Below, piece after piece: positions 21,905 through 31,647 of a stretch of 64,000 bases of DNA (position 1 is its first letter; each line of letters starts with the position of its first letter). The stretch covers positions 596,093,643 through 596,157,642 of the forward strand of contig CM077115.1 in the NCBI GenBank assembly GCA_039619475.1, read 5' to 3'. The notes under the pieces were generated by a model. That model was not told where the DNA came from and ran no database searches. It saw nothing but the letters and a program-made list of their open reading frames with translations. The translations under genes and the position numbers were made by a program. The stretch is from Icerya purchasi. Lineage: Eukaryota > Arthropoda > Insecta > Hemiptera > Monophlebidae.

Positions 21905-22240
21905 CTTTTTTAATGATGCCGTATACTGCTGCTGTTGGCGAAGGCACCAGATATTATGATTAAATTAAGTTGTGGATATTATTTAGTTTGAGGAAAGATA
22001 ATGTTTTTCTGATTTCACGGGGATCATCGGATAAGGCAGTTTGGACAGTTGGTAGGAAGAAAGATTGAACATTGGCTGTAGTCGGAAAGGAAGTACTCTA
22101 TTATTATGGGATCTTGGCCATAGTGTGGAGCTTCGGGGCGATCCAAGTGGTGCTTGTGCATTAGTGCTGTATGGCCGATGCACAGTCTTGTTAAAACCAT
22201 GTCGTCACATCTTTATATCAAGATAATGTTCCAGGGCGTA
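21905..22240 (-). mobile_element. 3' end of a family 3 non-LTR element, minus strand
   Basis: Reverse-complement relative of 2047-2330. On the minus strand it carries V-L-T-R-L-C-I-G-H-T-A-L, then C-tail residues matching Q-L-S-K-L-P-Y-P-M-I-P-V-K-S-E-K-H-Y-L-S-S-N, followed by an untranslated end and T-rich runs (A tail on the element strand) near 21850-21915. Both copies are truncated at about the same point. Confidence 0.65.
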
Positions 22241-22589
22241 CGAATGTTACATATATTCTATGTCAAGACGTATAGATTAGTATACTAGTAGCCCACAACA
22301 CGTTCTTCGAATGTTTTTCAATCTTTTTCGAACGCTCAATCGTCTTCTTAATTTATAATCTTCTCACTCCTTACAATGTCCCTTTCATTATCTTCATCGC
22401 CAGTTTATGTCCCATTTTTCAGCCATTTTCATTTCAATTAATTTCCATTTACTTTCAATTCTATTCTCCGAGACTGATTTCATTCGAAGATTGTCGTCTT
22501 TATATTAAAATATTTCTTCTCCGCTTAATCACTTATATTTATCGACAAATCGGCTGATGATGTTGAAGTTCCTCTTATACCATCCGGCA

Positions 22590-23450
22590 AGTTCTAGAGA
22601 GATGGAATGATGCCGTTTATGCTGAAGGCAAGAAAATAGATAATCTGCGTTTTACGGATGACATAACACTAATAGACAGCAATGTAAGATGAAATTCTTC
22701 TTAGAATGACTCAGCAAAATAAATGCCGAATTATAGTTTAGTATTTAATAAAGAAAAACCAAAAATTGATGGTAATTGATACAAAAAATTCAATATCTCA
22801 ATCTGAAAAACGCATAGATGGGTGCGAGACTGTGTAGAAATTTGTATATTTGAAGTGACCACATGTAAAAAATGTAGGCGGCTCCACAAATGAAATAAAT
22901 CGCAGAATTCAACTAGCATGGAATGCCATGAGCAGACTACGCAAAATATGGAAAGATGCATCCATTACAAACTCAGTAAGAAACTTATACAGTGCTTAGT
23001 GTTTTCCATATTTACGTATGCATCGGAAACATGGATGTTAAGAGCCGCCGACAAAAAGCGTACAAATAAGTTTGAACTGTGAATATGGCGGCGAATGCTG
23101 AGAATATCCTGGAAATCCAAACAAACGAATATAGCGATTCTAACCAGGCTCCAGATTACAGATTAACTGATCGAGTCCCGACTAGAATCATGAATTTTTT
23201 TGAACATGTCATGCGACGCAAGAACTCCGTTGAAAAGCTAATTGAACAAGGAAAAACGGAAACGAAAAGACCTCGGGGATGAGTGTGCACCAGGTGAACC
23301 CGATGAGGAAACCACGGGGAAATCATTCGTGAAATGCGTCTAAGAAACTGATGACCGAGATCAGTGGCGGAAATTAGTACGCCTAGCAAAAAAATATGAA
23401 TTGTGCTCATGACATCCCTTAGGAGGATTACGACTAATGACGATGAGAAG
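22590..23450 (+). pseudogene. Degenerate RTE-like retrotransposon
   Basis: Plus-strand coding blocks in several frames: L-R-F-T-D-D-I-T-L-I-D (22640, catalytic F-A-D-D changed to F-T-D-D), T-Y-A-S-E-T-W-M-L (23010), F-E-L then W-R-R-M-L-R-I-S-W (23090), and a C-terminal M-N-F-F-E-H-V-M-R-R (23185). A short ACGACTAATGACGATGAG repeat (23428-23446) marks the RTE-style 3' end. It is heavily mutated. Confidence 0.7.
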
Positions 23451-23454
23451 AACA

Positions 23455-23880
23455 AACGAATGTTAAGCAATACACCGAGATGGCGGAAGCAGTCTTTGCG
23501 AGGAATAATTATAGAGTTTAAAGATACATAGACTAATGCGGGATTGCAAGGACGAAGGGAAAAACGATACAAGAAGATTCTCCGGGAGAAATATACATAA
23601 CAAGGAGATCGCAACGTTATCAAGGACAAATTAACTTCCTCATTTGCATCTACAATATCATCGCTTGAGAACTAGAATATCATCGGTAAAGAACAACGAA
23701 TAGAAGTTCATAGAAAGAGAAGCAGCAGAAACAGTTTAAATGTTGAAAAGAGTAGGAATTAGAGAGGACCCCTGAGGAAGTCCACGATAGATACTTTTCA
23801 TAGCCAGGAAATTTGAAGGACAGAAATGAATAGAACGATTCATACAGAAGGTTGCTAATGAATAGCTACATTGGGATGTT
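23455..23880 (-). pseudogene. I-like reverse transcriptase fragment, inverted
   Basis: On the minus strand it encodes I-Y-R-G-L-P-Q-G-S-S-L-I-P-T-L-F-N-I, then F-T-D-D-I-L-V-L (catalytic F-A-D-D changed to F-T-D-D), then F-R-H-L-G-V-L-L-N, in the order found at residues 290-420 of the reference ORF. Stops and frameshifts interrupt it. A plus-strand piece of the same family begins about 30 bases to the right, so the two probably belong to one inverted insertion. Confidence 0.7.
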
Positions 23881-23909
23881 GCTGGCTACTATTTTATTCC
23901 AATGAATGA

Positions 23910-24145
23910 GAAGGTGTAAATTTTCTACGCCGAGTCTACTACTATTTTCCGTGCTATTCTCTTCATCTCTTCTTATTGGATTGCTCAGTCGGTTCTTATT
24001 ATACCGATTCGCAGAAAGTGTTCTACAGACCATCAAGTTTCACTTTCTTACGACCCATGTAATTTCTCACATACGTTTTCTGATACGTAGTCTTTTCCTT
24101 TGTCGCCCTATCCAAATTGACCTCTTACGGGTTCTTGAACAGTCC
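23910..24145 (+). mobile_element. I-like RNase H fragment
   Basis: Encodes A-E-S-T-T-I-F-R-A-I-L-F-I-S-S (reference A-E-S-T-A-I-L-R-A-V-L-F-I-S-S), then a decayed stretch ending near the I-D-L-L region. No finger, 3' signature or A tail follows. Confidence 0.65.
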
Positions 24146-24389
24146 GGAAAAACTCAATCTTTCAGACTTCACCATGAAGACACCTTTCCTAAACGCTCAG
24201 ATGAACAGTTATTTTATAATACTTATAGAAGAGTAAATTTCAGTTTTTCAAAAAACAAAACAAAATGAATTTACGCGCAGCAACTTAACTTAAAATGTAA
24301 CTGGAAAAGTGTACGGTTTCTCCATAATATTTTTTTTCACATTATTCTCGGCGCAAAATTGGCGTCAATAATATATATATATGTATATA

Positions 24390-25281
24390 CAGGGTGCGTC
24401 CAGAAAGTCATAAAACATGTTTTTTTGTCGCGCCCTCTTGTCTATAGCGCGCTCGAACCAGTTTCGATAGGTGATGCTGACTCTCAGTTCAGTTTGTTTC
24501 GAACATCGGTAGCGCCAGCATCGGTGAATTAATGTACCTCTATTTGGATAACTCGTCATAGCCGCTTGAATGACTTTAATACTTTCAAAACGGCGTCCTT
24601 TGAGCGCTGTTTTTATTCTCCGGAACAAGAAGAAGTCCGGCGAAGAGAGGTCCCGACTGTAGGGTGGCTGCGGTGATTCACTCGCGATCAGCACTCGATT
24701 GGTTTAGTGTTTGTCCATCAGAAGTTTTGGGACTAGCTTGGCGCACATTTACAATTCTTCCGTAACAATTCTGAACGCAGAACTTTTTAGAATGTTCAGG
24801 GTGTCAGCTTACAACCGAACACTCCTTCAGCAGGCAGAATTCAACAATTCACGAACACAGATCATACTTTCTTCGTTTCTACTTGCTGTTGGTCTTCCAG
24901 AGCGGCGGTTATCGTCTACCCCTTCCTAGCCGTCTTTAAACTTTTTCACCCACCTCGTAACTTGCACGTAACTCATAGCAGACTCTCCGTACGCTTGCTT
25001 CAGCATTGCGTAAGTTTCAGCAGCTTTTTTGTCAAGCTTTGTGCAAAACTTGATCACCCAACGTTGTTCGATTGAATCAGACATCGTGCGTCGTGACGAG
25101 GTCTCCAAATAGAGGTGCACTAATTTACCGATTCTGACGCTACCGATGCTCGGAACATACGGAACTACGATGCGCTGTGAATCTAAGAGTCAGCTCCACC
25201 TAACCAAACTGGTTCGAACACGCTGCAGGCAAGAGGGATATGACAAAAAAACTTGTTTCATGACTTTCTGGACACACCCTG
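24390..25281 (-). mobile_element. Internally deleted mariner (mariner 2a)
   Basis: An 892-bp element with inverted ends beginning CAGGGTGCGTCCAGAAAGTC at 24390 and mirrored at 25262-25281, flanked by TA (24388-24389, 25282-25283) within a (TA)n tract. The minus strand encodes the transposase N-terminus (R-W-V-I-K-F-C-T-K-L-D-K-K-A-A-E-T, 25064 and down) and the C-terminus with P-Y-S-R-D-L-S-S-P-D-F-F-L-F. The central region with the first two catalytic acids is deleted, so it is non-autonomous. Its relative is at 41781-42633. Confidence 0.88.
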
Positions 25282-25289
25282 TATATACA

Positions 25290-26000
25290 TATATATATAT
25301 ATATATATATACACATATGGAGAGGATGTATATGTACGTTTCTTTAATACAATGCTACAAAAGTATTAATGTGTAAATCCATTGCAGAGAGAACAAAATC
25401 TTGATTAAAAATCTCTCTGTTTAAAATTAAAAAGGTCAGGCTTTTGGTTTTGAGAAGTAATAGAAGAAGCAGTACACCCTAGTTTTACTAGTTTTTAGAT
25501 GCTTACAAAAATATAATTTGCATTTTTAAATCGGAAAACAAAATTCAATATGTGACGGATTCATTGAATTTTAATTAAATGAATTTTAACGTGCTTATCA
25601 GGGTCTAAAGAAAGAAGTAAGGAAACAATTTCTAACTGAAATAATACAGTTTAAGCCATTAAATTTGCTAATTTTTACGGTTTAAACAACTCTGCCTTAA
25701 TTTTTTCCAAAAAACAATTCGTGATATGGAAAATTCTCCCCTGGTAATAAAGAATAATTCCGTTATTCACCTTGTGCTGGATGTGGTACGACAAATAATA
25801 GAGAGACCGAAAATACCTCAATTTTATAAGTAAAAAGGCTATATTCATTTTATGAATTCGGAACAAAACGCAAAAAAAAAACTTAGTGCTTAATATTAAT
25901 ATTACCAACTCGCAAAAAAAAAAACAAAAAAAAAACGATAATACCTTTATTCATTTGTACATTTTTTTAATATGTCTAGATGAATAGGTGAGTCAAATAC
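25290..26000. other. No supported gene
   Basis: A (TA)n tract to about 25315, then AT-rich sequence with A runs at 25870-25940. No coding motif was recognised on either strand. Confidence 0.5.
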
Positions 26001-26009
26001 ATTTTACCC

Positions 26010-26450
26010 TGATATCATAGAGAGGCATCGAGGATAACAAAATAGCGGATGCTTTAGTTCAAGTTGCCGTTCGTTCCCACTTTTACTTTAAAAATATTCC
26101 CAAGTACTAATCTATTATCCTTAAGTAGCTCTAAATTTGGTCGAATATGTACCCTTCCTCATTTACCAATAATTATTCCTTCTACCTCTCAATTCAACCT
26201 AACCTTTCTGCTAATCGTTGTTTCTCAGAATTCCCTTCTCTTCTATGTTCTGTTACTGTCCCTGTTATTCGCCTACGCTTTAATCACACGTTATTACCCC
26301 CTTTCAGCTATCGCCTCTCTCTGGTTTCTTCTCCTTATTGTCCTCTTCATTCTAATGAATCAGTTGTCTGTGATGTTAATCACATTTTCTTTGAGTGCTC
26401 TCCTCTTCTGCAGAACGTTCTTCTCTTTATTTACTCAATCAATGTAAACA
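26010..26450 (+). mobile_element. Outer I-like element, 5' segment (level 1 of nest)
   Basis: Encodes the RNase H end (N-K-I-A-D-A-L), R-L-R-F-N-H-T-L-L-P and the finger C-P-L-H-S then C-D-V-N-H-I-F-F-E-C, and breaks off at I-Y-S-I-N-V-N-K. The sequence resumes at 30662 with R-L-P-A-P-Y-C-A-S-Y, the next residues expected from other copies (compare L-Y-S-C-L-L-K-L-K-L-P-A-P-Y-C at 10440-10480). The intervening 4.2 kb is therefore an insertion. Confidence 0.8.
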
Positions 26451-26921
26451 AATAGAAGAAAATATCACAAAAGGAAATATAGATAGCGCATATAAACAAA
26501 TACGAGTACATTTTAGAGATTTAAAAAAAAACAATGGAATTGAACTCGAAAACAAAAAAATAGCTATAGAAGACTATGAAAAAATAGAAAGATGGAAAAG
26601 ATACATAGAAACTCGGTGTAGCGAAGATAGCGAAGAAAATAAAGCTAAGAATAATAAGCAAATGAAGAAAGAGTTAGAAACAAATAAATCAATAGATAAT
26701 GTAGGACTAGTAATAACTATAGAAGAATTTGAAAAAGCTTTAAAAGAACTTAAGATAAGGAAAGCGCCCGGATATGAAAATATTAACAGCGAAATACTAA
26801 CAGCCTTAGATGAAGACACAAAAGGAAAGATATATAATTTAATCAAAGAAATACACGAAAGCGGGGAAATTCCAAAAGATTTTAATATAAGTAGATTAGT
26901 AATGATTCCTGAAATAAACGG
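26451..26921 (+). mobile_element. RTE-like element, 5' segment (level 2 of nest)
   Basis: A purine-rich reading frame in sharp contrast to the pyrimidine-rich flanks. It encodes the linker before the reverse transcriptase (E-D-Y-E-K-I-E-R-W-K-R-Y) and the first blocks (K-A-P-G-Y-E-N-I-N-S-E-I, I-H-E-S-G-E-I-P-K-D-F, S-R-L-V-M-I-P). It stops abruptly at 26921. Its last 112 bases (26810-26921) recur at 29257-29368, where the element continues. Confidence 0.8.
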
Positions 26922-27450
26922 ACTTCCTAGCTCACTCAGCATCTCTCAATGGTCCAATCTTTCCGCATTTTCCTGCCTCAGACATCCTTTTCCTCTCCGC
27001 AAGTCTCCATACCAGACTATGGGTTGACATCTACCCTTCCTTTTTTGCCAATCGCTCCTCCTTCTACCTCCCAATTCACAGCCTTGGTACCAATTTCTTC
27101 CCTTTTCTCGGCGCTCGGCTATTGTTTCTCTAATCAGACTGAGACTTGGTCGTTCCCTCCCTCCCTTTTCTCGTTTTTTCTTTTTCTCTTTCACCTTATT
27201 CCTTTTTCCCTCTCCACTCTACTGATCCTCCCTTTATATGCGACCCCAACCATATCCTTTTTGAATGCCCTGCTCTTTTTCCTGAGTGCTCTCATCTATA
27301 CGCCGAACTCTTGGCGTTGGATCTTCCTACCCCTTTCAATGCTTCCTTTATCCTTTCCTTTCCATCTCTATCCGTTATTCCACTCCTTCTTTCCTTTATA
27401 CTCTCTATCTCCGATCGCCTCAGAATCTGAGTAGGTGATCTAAGTCCATG
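26922..27450 (+). mobile_element. Inner I-like element (level 3 of nest)
   Basis: 5'-truncated I-like copy starting in the RNase H region. Blocks: L-W-V-D-I-Y-P-S-F-F-A-N-R (27018), P-L-H-S then C-D-P-N-H-I-L-F-E-C (about 27205-27275), L-P-T-P-F-N-A-S-F-I-L-S-F-P (27318) and a stop at 27428. The untranslated end is cut by another element; GAGCCCATT plus an A run at 29235-29256 looks like its missing terminus. Confidence 0.75.
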
Positions 27451-29230
27451 TAGTTGGGTCAGTGTTAACAACTTTGACGACTTAAACATTTCCCTGTCTT
27501 CCAGTTTTCCAGCAAATGCTCAAAAAATCCTACAACAAACTATTTCAAAACTACAATCCTGGTGTAACAATAATGGTCTTGTGTTTTCTCCATCTAAGTC
27601 TATCTGTGTTGATTTCTATAGGAGACGTCAAAACTCTTCCAGCATCCGCCTCAATCTAGAAAATTCCTCACTTCATTTCCACCCTACTGCTACTTTCCTT
27701 GGACTACTATTCGATCAAAAGCTAACTTGGCGATCCCACATATCCAATCTTAAAGTTAAATGTCATAAATTCCTATCTATTCTTAAATATGTATCAAACA
27801 CAAAGTATAATGTACCTCCGAAAACTCTCCTCTCCATATACAAATCCTTAGTCATTTCCAGAATAAACTACGGGTCCCAGGCGTATGCGTCAGCCAGTCC
27901 CTCTTTACTTAAATCCCTTGATTCAATACACCACACGGCGCTCCGCACGATACTTGGCGCACATAGAACTTTACCGTCTGTAAGTTTGTGTGCCTTGTTA
28001 GGCACTCCCCCACTAAAGTATTTCCGAACCTATTATTACCACCGTGAGACCCTCGCTCTTTCCTCTAGTAAACGTGCCTGTCCTATCGACACAAATGACC
28101 TCCCCAACACCCCAGAGTTCCCTAATGACCCTCTCCCAGAAATCCTGGCTCTCCTATCGCAACACAACGTGAGCGTAATCCCTTTCACTAACCTAGCTCC
28201 TAACATCATGATTCCGCCGTGGGCCCCTTTAAACATTGATGTTAACTTTTCCCTGACGAAGTATAATAAACCCCTGCACCCGAATATCGTTCAGTTGACA
28301 ACAGCAACAATGTAAAAATACCCCGACCACCTCTTTTTCTACACGGATGCTGCCAAGGCTACCCCAGAGGCTACTTCATCCCCAACCGCCTGTTCCTTTG
28401 AAGTCTGCGACGTGATTCGAAGCATTCGACTGAATGACAATTGCTCGGTACCGGATGCTGAAATATACGCAGTATTTTTCTGTTTGGAATATTTTCTTTC
28501 TACAGAGCCTACATCACAGAAAGCCCTGCTGGTATCTGATTCATCCGCAGCTTTATTGACAATTTCTAATCCCCTCACCAAACATCCTGTAGCAATTCGA
28601 ACCCAGCAGGTATTATACGAACTTATTAAGAGACAGTGCTCCGTATCCTTTCTGTGGGCGCCCAGTCATGCAGGGATTCCTGGAAATGAACGCGTCGATA
28701 CATCCGCCCGAGCAGAAATATATTGCCCCTCGCCTAGTAACAGCCCACCTCCACCTTATTTCTCGAACATAATCTTTAATAATCTCACGTCCTTATGGAA
28801 AACCCATTGGTCCTCGTGTCAGACTTTCTCGAGGTTAATTAAACCCTCAACGGAACCATGGTGGCCAGAAAAAAGCATTTCCCGCAGAGATTTCTGTGCA
28901 CTTAGCCGCTTGCGCACAGGCCATACGGCCATGTCGCATAATTTTATTTTGCAAAGAACCCCCTCTCCTATGAATTGTCCTTTCTGTGGCCAAGATGTTG
29001 CTCCCTCAACTCCTCATATACTCCCCCTTCAATTAATAACAAAACAGTCACCAACATTCTTGAGAATTCCCCCGATGCAATTTTATCCATAACACAATTT
29101 ATCAGAACTAGCGGAATAATCAGATATCTATAAAAAAAAACTGCACATCTTCGTACTGTAATAGCCACAGCAGTTAAACACGGTACAGGATGTTGCTTTC
29201 ACAAAAAAAAAAAACAAAAACAAAAAAACA
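27451..29230 (+). pseudogene. RNase H-bearing retrotransposon of family 2 (level 4 of nest)
   Basis: A second RNase H-type family, distinct from the pyrimidine-rich one. The 5' end lies in the reverse transcriptase just after the catalytic site (D-D-L-N-I-S, 27475). It continues with F-S-P-S-K-S-I-C-V-D-F, F-L-G-L-L-F-D-Q-K-L-T-W, Y-G-S-Q-A-Y-A-S-A-S. After a stop at about 28313 come F-Y-T-D-A-A-K, D-A-E-I-Y-A-V, S-D-S-S-A-A-L, L-W-A-P-S-H-A-G-I-P-G-N-E and the finger C-P-F-C-G-Q-D-V-A-P-S-T-P-H-I-L. A small deletion removes the last cysteine of the finger. The 3' end (ACACGGTACAGGATGTTGCT at 29178 on) matches the minus-strand copy near 34594-34615. Confidence 0.85.
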
Positions 29231-29256
29231 CCGAGCCCATTAAAAAAAAAAAAAAA
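29231..29256 (+). mobile_element. Likely detached 3' terminus of the inner I-like element
   Basis: The bases CCGAGCCCATT followed by an A run resemble the ends of I-like copies (GTGCCCATTTAAT at 16410-16421) and not family 2. They lie after the family 2 A-rich tail and directly before the second RTE segment, as expected if family 2 is inserted in the I-like 3' untranslated region. The stretch is short, so this is an inference. Confidence 0.45.
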
Positions 29257-30660
29257 ATGAAGACGCAAAAGAAAAGATATATAATTTAATCAAAGAAATA
29301 CACGAAAGCGGGAAAATTCCAAAAGATTTTAATATAAGTAGATTAGTAATGATTCCTAAAAGAAACGGAACGAGAAAATGCGAAGAACACCACACAATCA
29401 ATTTAATAACACATAGTTCACAAAGATATTAACGAAAATTGCACTCGATAGAATTAAAAATAAAATCGAACAAGAGCAAAACGAAGATCAGTATGGGGCT
29501 TCAGGAAGGGTAAAGGATCCAGAGAAGCAATGCCGAGTTTAAGATTCGTAACAGAAAAGAAAATAGAAATAAATCGTCCAATTTATATTGCCTTTGTGGG
29601 TCTTGAAAAAGCGTTCGATAGATATAACTGGAAGCTGTTTAATGAAATACTGGAAAACATATAGGTAACAGAAGCAGAAGGATAATAGAAGCACTATATG
29701 AATAATAAGGATAAAAGATATAGAAAAAGAAGCAAGAATAAGAAAAGGGGTCAGGCAAGGCTGCAGCTTATCTCCTACACTGTTTAATATCTACATAGAA
29801 CAAAAGAATGGAAGCAAAAATATAATAACGGTATTTCATAAAAATAAGCATGTTTAGATTTGCAGATGACGTCGCAATAATAGCAGACATTGAACAAGAA
29901 TTTTAAAGTGCTCCCTAAATCAGATGAACCAAATATTTAAAACATATATTATGAAAATAAATAAAATAAAAAAAAAAACGACAATAATGAGATGTAGTAA
30001 AAAAAAAATATTAAAAGAGATATATATATATATAAAAATAGACGGAGAAAAAATAAAACAGATGGAAAAGCAAAGATATTTGGAGAGCATAATAACAGAA
30101 GATGGAAGAAACGATCAAGATATAAAGAAAAGTATAACAATGGCAAAATTAGCATTCAATAAAAAAAGAAACCTTCTAACATCTAGAAATATCCAAAGAG
30201 AAATAAAGAAAAAATTTATTAAAGTATTCGTATGGAGTATACTACTGTATGGTTCAGAAACTTGAAATTTGAATCAACGGTTGAACAATCAACTGGAAGC
30301 ATTCGAAATATGGTGCTGGAGAAAAATAAAGAGAATATCATGGACAGAAAAAGTAAGGAATGAAGAAGTATTAGATAGAGTTAAGGAAAAAAGAAGTCTA
30401 TTAAAAAAACTAAAAGAAAGGAGATTTAAATGGATTGGACATATATACAGAAATAATGAATATCTAACACAAATAATAGAAGGAACCATGGAAGGGAAAA
30501 GACCAAAACGGAAACCAAGGCAAAATATATAAAACAAATAAAGGAACAGTGGAAGCAGATAGATACATAGATGTGAAGAAAATGGCTTTATCCGGGAACT
30601 TTTAAAACATGGTTGTCCACGAATCTATCCATATAGATCGAGAAACTAAGAAGAAGAAGA
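29257..30660 (+). pseudogene. RTE-like element, 3' segment (level 2 of nest)
   Basis: Continues the RTE copy interrupted at 26921, after a 112-base overlap. Degraded blocks: F-V-G-L-E-K-A-F-D-R (29600), G-V-R-Q-G-C-S-L-S-P-T-L-F-N-I-Y (29750), F-R-F-A-D-D-V-A-I-I (about 29850), Y-L-E-S-I-I-T-E-D-G (30078), L-L-Y-G-S-E-T (30243), W-C-W-R-K-I-K-R-I-S-W-T (30310) and F-K-W-I-G-H-I-Y-R-N (30426). It ends in AAGAAGAAGAAAG at about 30648-30661. Frameshifts near 29910 and 30265 break it. Confidence 0.82.
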
Positions 30661-30661
30661 A

Positions 30662-30835
30662 AGATAAGGCTTCCTGCTCCTTATTGTGCTTCCTATATCC
30701 TGTCCTTTCCTTCGCAGTCTGTTGACCTACCATTAATCCCTTTATTTCAGCTATTTCCGATCGAATTAAGTTTTAATTAGCTGACTCTTCTCATATCGTT
30801 TCTGGGTGAGATCCCTGGTTTACGAGTCCCTTTAA
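30662..30835 (+). mobile_element. Outer I-like element, 3' segment (level 1 of nest)
   Basis: Resumes the reading frame broken at 26450 with R-L-P-A-P-Y-C-A-S-Y-I-L-S-F-P, followed by a stop near 30775 and the family untranslated end (TTTCTGGGTGAGATCCCTGG, then GAGTCCC and a short A-rich end). Confidence 0.78.
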
Positions 30836-31102
30836 AAATAAGTACCTTTTATGGTCGTAATTTGTTCATGGCCATGACATAGGTATTACTGAGAAAATAA
30901 ATAAATTTATTTGGTATTTGTTGTCTGAATGAGTAAAAAATAATTACATCATTTTCTAGAAATAAAAGCAATTTTTTTTTTGTGTTTCCTTCATATTAGT
31001 TGTAACTGTAACGTACGAAGTTTATACCTAGAGAAATTTCAATCCTCTCTCCGAATGCTGTTCATTTGAATTGTTTTAATATTCTGACATTTCTTCTATT
31101 AT

Positions 31103-31107
31103 ATTTA

Positions 31108-31159
<52 letters not shown>
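31103..31159. repeat. (TA)n microsatellite
   Basis: An almost pure TA repeat of about 57 bases. A second, shorter TA run lies at 31380-31400. Confidence 0.9.
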
Positions 31160-31162
<3 letters not shown>

Positions 31163-31600
31163 GGCTACGCCATTTTTACGCCAGGGGTCATCAGGAAAGT
31201 GTCCTGTCACGAAATTTGTCCAAAAAAATGTCACAATTTTATGTAACGAAAATATAACGAAAAAATTTTGTCGAATGGCGTAACCAATGAAAAAGTTTAC
31301 TCTTTTATAAGAATTATAAAAGAACTATACTTGAAGGTGAAGTGGGCTTGCTCCCTTCCGAGTTCCTAAGGGCTGAGTTTTATATATATATATATATATA
31401 AAATTGAGTAAAGGACTTAACAAACTAATACATACATATACAAATACATCTTATATATGTTATATTTATATGTATAAAAACTCAATTCTTCGAGTCCTAC
31501 TATGAGGACACTCCCTAGACCCCTAGGTGAGACAGTTTTCTATAATTCTCATGAAATAGTCAGTTTTATGAGTATTTTTTAATGTAAAATTTAAGAAAGT
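31160..31600. repeat. Repeat related to the 46477 / 60250 elements, between TA tracts
   Basis: Contains AAAAAATGTCACAATTTTAT followed by GTAACGAAAATATAACG (31224-31262), a motif repeated in the MITE-like units at 46477-46756 and 60250-60529. It runs to a ...GAGTTTTA(TA)n junction at about 31375-31400, as at 60600. The terminal inverted repeats of the other two copies are not seen, so it is a diverged or partial relative. Confidence 0.45.
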
Positions 31601-31647
31601 CTGTCAATGACACTTCTTATCACACAACTTACGAATTCCATGCACAG

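Noticed and set aside
26574..26942. Minus-strand ORF of 122 codons
   Set aside because: Antisense of the RTE coding segment; no motif of its own.
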